From the NCBI GenBank assembly GCA_024640085.1, contig JAHEFR010000009.1, positions 1 to 64,000 of the forward strand: a DNA stretch of 64,000 nucleotides, in the 5' to 3' direction. Every line of letters starts with the position of its first letter. The first letter of the stretch is position 1. Of the stretch, positions 62,345-64,000 are shown one piece after another. A model generated the notes under the pieces. The model made no database searches and was not told the DNA's origin. It was given only the letters and a program-made list of their open reading frames with translations. This stretch comes from Gammaproteobacteria bacterium. Its GTDB lineage: Bacteria; Pseudomonadota; Gammaproteobacteria; Steroidobacterales; XN24. The position numbers were made by a program, and so were the translations under genes.

Positions 62345-63709
62345 TCATGCCACCACGCGGTAACAAGGAACGTAATGAGCGCCGGGCAGCCGCATCCGGC
62401 GCTGCGCCACGAAGGCTCTCAGCAGTCCGTCCAGCGCATCCATGATCACGGGTTCTCCGTGGATCTCGTACGGTCCATATTTTTCCACCGCCCGCACCCC
62501 CTGATCCTTGACGTTGCCCGTCACGATGCCTGAGAAAGCCTGCCGGAGGTTCGCAGCGAGCACATGAGATTCCAGGTCACCCCGCAGCTCCAGCAACGAC
62601 ATGGCCTCGTGACTCACCGGAAAGGGCTTCTGGAACAGAGGATCGATCAACAGTCGCCAGTTGAAGTAATAGGCATCACCAGTCTTGCGGCGATCCAGGC
62701 GGACTCGGGCCACGCCCTCGTAGACCTGCCTTGCCACGCGCTCGGGATCGCCGGTGATGATCCGGTAGCGATCGGCGGCCTCGTCCCCGATAGTGGCTCG
62801 CACAAACGTGTCCAGGGTTTCGAAATATTCCCGGGAGGACGACGGGCCGGTGAGCACCAGCGGCATCGGCATCCTGGCATTGGCCGGGTTGAGCAGTATG
62901 CCCAGCAGGAAAAGAAGCTCTTCCGCTGTCCCTACGCCACCGGGAAAGATGATGAATGCATGAGCTATCCGGGCGAAGGCTTCCAGCCGCTTTTCGATGT
63001 CCGGCATGATCACCAGCTCGTTGACGATCGGATTTGGCGCCTCCGCGGCAATGATGCCTGGCTCGGAGATGCCGACATAGCGCCCGTCCGTGATCCGCTG
63101 CTTGCCGTGACCGACAGCGGCGCCCTTCATCGGGCCTTTCATGGCGCCCGGCCCGCAGCCGGTGCAGACATCCAGACCACGAAGCCCCAGCTCGTATCCC
63201 ACGTCCTTCGAGTAGTCGTACTCCTCGCGACTGATGGCGTGGCCTCCCCAGCAGACGACCAGATTCGGGTCCACGCGCGGGCGCATGACCCCGGCGTTCC
63301 GGAGTATGTAAAAGACGGCGTTAGTAATTCCCGCCGTGCTGTCCGTGTCCAGGTGCCCCTGGATCTCAGTGCTGACATAGACCACGTCCCGGAGCACCGA
63401 GAACAGATGCTCGCGGATACCGCGTATCAGTTCGCCGTCTACGAAGGCCGAGGCCGGTGCGTTATGAAGCTTGAGCTTGAGCCCCCGCTCCTGTTGTAAC
63501 AGCTCCACCTCGAAGTCCTCGAAAGCGTCGTACACCTGTCGCGCGCTGTCGGTGTCTCCGCCGCAGTTGAGGACGGCCACGGCGCATCTCCGGAAGATCT
63601 CGTGCATGCCTCCATGGCCAGCATCCTTCAGCTTGCCGACTTCCAGCTGGGACAGCATGTCCAGACTACCGACGGGGGAGACGATGATGTCTTCGGTCAG
63701 TTTCTTCAT
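62345..63709 (-). CDS. ppnN: pyrimidine/purine nucleotide 5'-monophosphate nucleosidase
   Basis: This LOG-family enzyme (PpnN/YgdH) cleaves nucleoside monophosphates to base and ribose 5-phosphate; the E. coli enzyme is activated by (p)ppGpp. The 454 residues include the N-terminal PpnN domain (KLTEDIIVSPVGSLDMLSQ), LDVCTGCGPGAMKGPMKGA, and the Rossmann motif IFPGGVGTAEELLFLLG. The ATG at 63709 overlaps the amidase stop (ATGA). The frame is open to 63892 without conserved residues. Confidence 0.95.
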   Translation of the reverse strand: MKKLTEDIIVSPVGSLDMLSQLEVGKLKDAGHGGMHEIFRRCAVAVLNCGGDTDSARQVYDAFEDFEVELLQQERGLKLKLHNAPASAFVDGELIRGIREHLFSVLRDVVYVSTEIQGHLDTDSTAGITNAVFYILRNAGVMRPRVDPNLVVCWGGHAISREEYDYSKDVGYELGLRGLDVCTGCGPGAMKGPMKGAAVGHGKQRITDGRYVGISEPGIIAAEAPNPIVNELVIMPDIEKRLEAFARIAHAFIIFPGGVGTAEELLFLLGILLNPANARMPMPLVLTGPSSSREYFETLDTFVRATIGDEAADRYRIITGDPERVARQVYEGVARVRLDRRKTGDAYYFNWRLLIDPLFQKPFPVSHEAMSLLELRGDLESHVLAANLRQAFSGIVTGNVKDQGVRAVEKYGPYEIHGEPVIMDALDGLLRAFVAQRRMRLPGAHYVPCYRVVA

Positions 63710-64000
63710 CGGTGTGTTTCCTCGCCGAGTGTTCCACGGCCCACGACACCTTCGAGTCGCTCGGCCACTTCGAGGAGCAATGCCTCCGCCCCCGGTGACG
63801 AAGCCAGCATCACCCCGGGCACCAGCCCGGTCGCCGGGTCCCGGCTGTTCCAGGCGGGCACGCTCACTGCCGGCAGGTCCAGATAGTTGCACAGGGTCAG
63901 CGGCGTGAAGACACCATTGATACCAGGTTTGAATGACAGGCGGTTCATGCGCCCGTGGCGGGGCGCCAGAGTCCCCAGCGTAGGCAACAGCAGGATACCG
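63706..64000 (-). CDS. amidase signature enzyme, C-terminal part (partial)
   Basis: The last about 98 residues of an amidase-signature hydrolase. The stretch LLLPTLGTLAPRHGRM, FTPLTLCNYLDLPAVSVPAW and GLVPGVMLASSPGAEALLLEVAERLE is the typical end of the family. The gene continues past the right edge. Its stop overlaps the ppnN start by four bases, so the two are linked in translation. Substrate cannot be read from this part. Confidence 0.8.
   Translation of the reverse strand, partial: GILLLPTLGTLAPRHGRMNRLSFKPGINGVFTPLTLCNYLDLPAVSVPAWNSRDPATGLVPGVMLASSPGAEALLLEVAERLEGVVGRGTLGEETHR

Overview
The window is high-GC bacterial chromosome, densely coding, with no phage, integron, CRISPR or complete insertion sequence that I could see. 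Gene content and order point to a gammaproteobacterium. The blocks rrn-tyrS-M23-anmK-(ppx)-erpA, pilG/H/I/J-chpA next to gshB, tonB-algH-ruvX-pyrB, and pilT/U-yggS-proC-yggT-yggU all resemble the Pseudomonas arrangement, but several Pseudomonas partners are missing (pilK, chpB, pyrR, metXW). A Chromatiales/Ectothiorhodospiraceae-like or Xanthomonadales-like host is my guess. The sequence alone does not fix the family.

Layout. 1-0.6 kb: the 5' end of a 16S rRNA gene running off the left edge, its leader (boxA) and promoter, and a short piece matching the 3' end of RNase P RNA. 0.6-10.4 kb: SIMPL protein, cytochrome b561 and c', tyrS, an M23 peptidase, anmK, ppx, erpA, bactofilin, a coiled-coil membrane protein and rppH. 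10.5-26.4 kb: cobalamin uptake parts (btuC, btuD, btuB behind a cobalamin riboswitch, a PduO-type adenosyltransferase, btuF) scattered among a glutathione-dependent formaldehyde oxidation pair (frmA-frmB), a gamma-glutamyltransferase-like protein, a metallo-beta-lactamase-fold lipoprotein, pdxH, phzF-like, hisN-like and ampDE genes. 26.4-29.8 kb: argE, bioA, rsmE. 29.7-39.7 kb: a type IV pilus chemosensory (Pil-Chp) operon on the minus strand, including a 2012-residue ChpA hybrid kinase with a 16-fold acidic repeat. 40-46.7 kb: gshB, an apbE-NusG_II-Gx transporter trio, tonB, algH, ruvX, pyrB and an orphan PyrK-like subunit. 46.7-50.1 kb: three PilT/PilU retraction ATPases in tandem. 50.2-58.3 kb: yggS, proC, yggT, yggU, a DUF4426 lipoprotein, an HU-like protein, TerB-like, a hydrolase, a Na+/H+ antiporter and rocD. 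58.3-64 kb: a minus-strand run with a TonB-like protein, FKBP, msrB, four small uncharacterised ORFs, a DUF6544-like protein, ppnN and the end of an amidase gene.

How it fits together. Pil-Chp signalling and the three ATPases would control pilus retraction (twitching/surface sensing). TonB and BtuBCDF with the adenosyltransferase form a B12 import and activation route controlled at least at btuB by the riboswitch. gshB, frmA and frmB connect glutathione synthesis with formaldehyde detoxification. rocD and proC can turn ornithine into proline.

The most unusual items are the rnpB 3' fragment beside the rrn promoter, a MITE-like element with a degenerate relative upstream of two different genes, the ChpA repeat, the third retraction ATPase, the apbE trio without a visible flavinylated target, the orphan PyrK-like protein, and the cluster of short ORFs at 60.1-62.2 kb. 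I found no convincing new multi-gene system. The small-ORF cluster and the apbE trio are the best leads.
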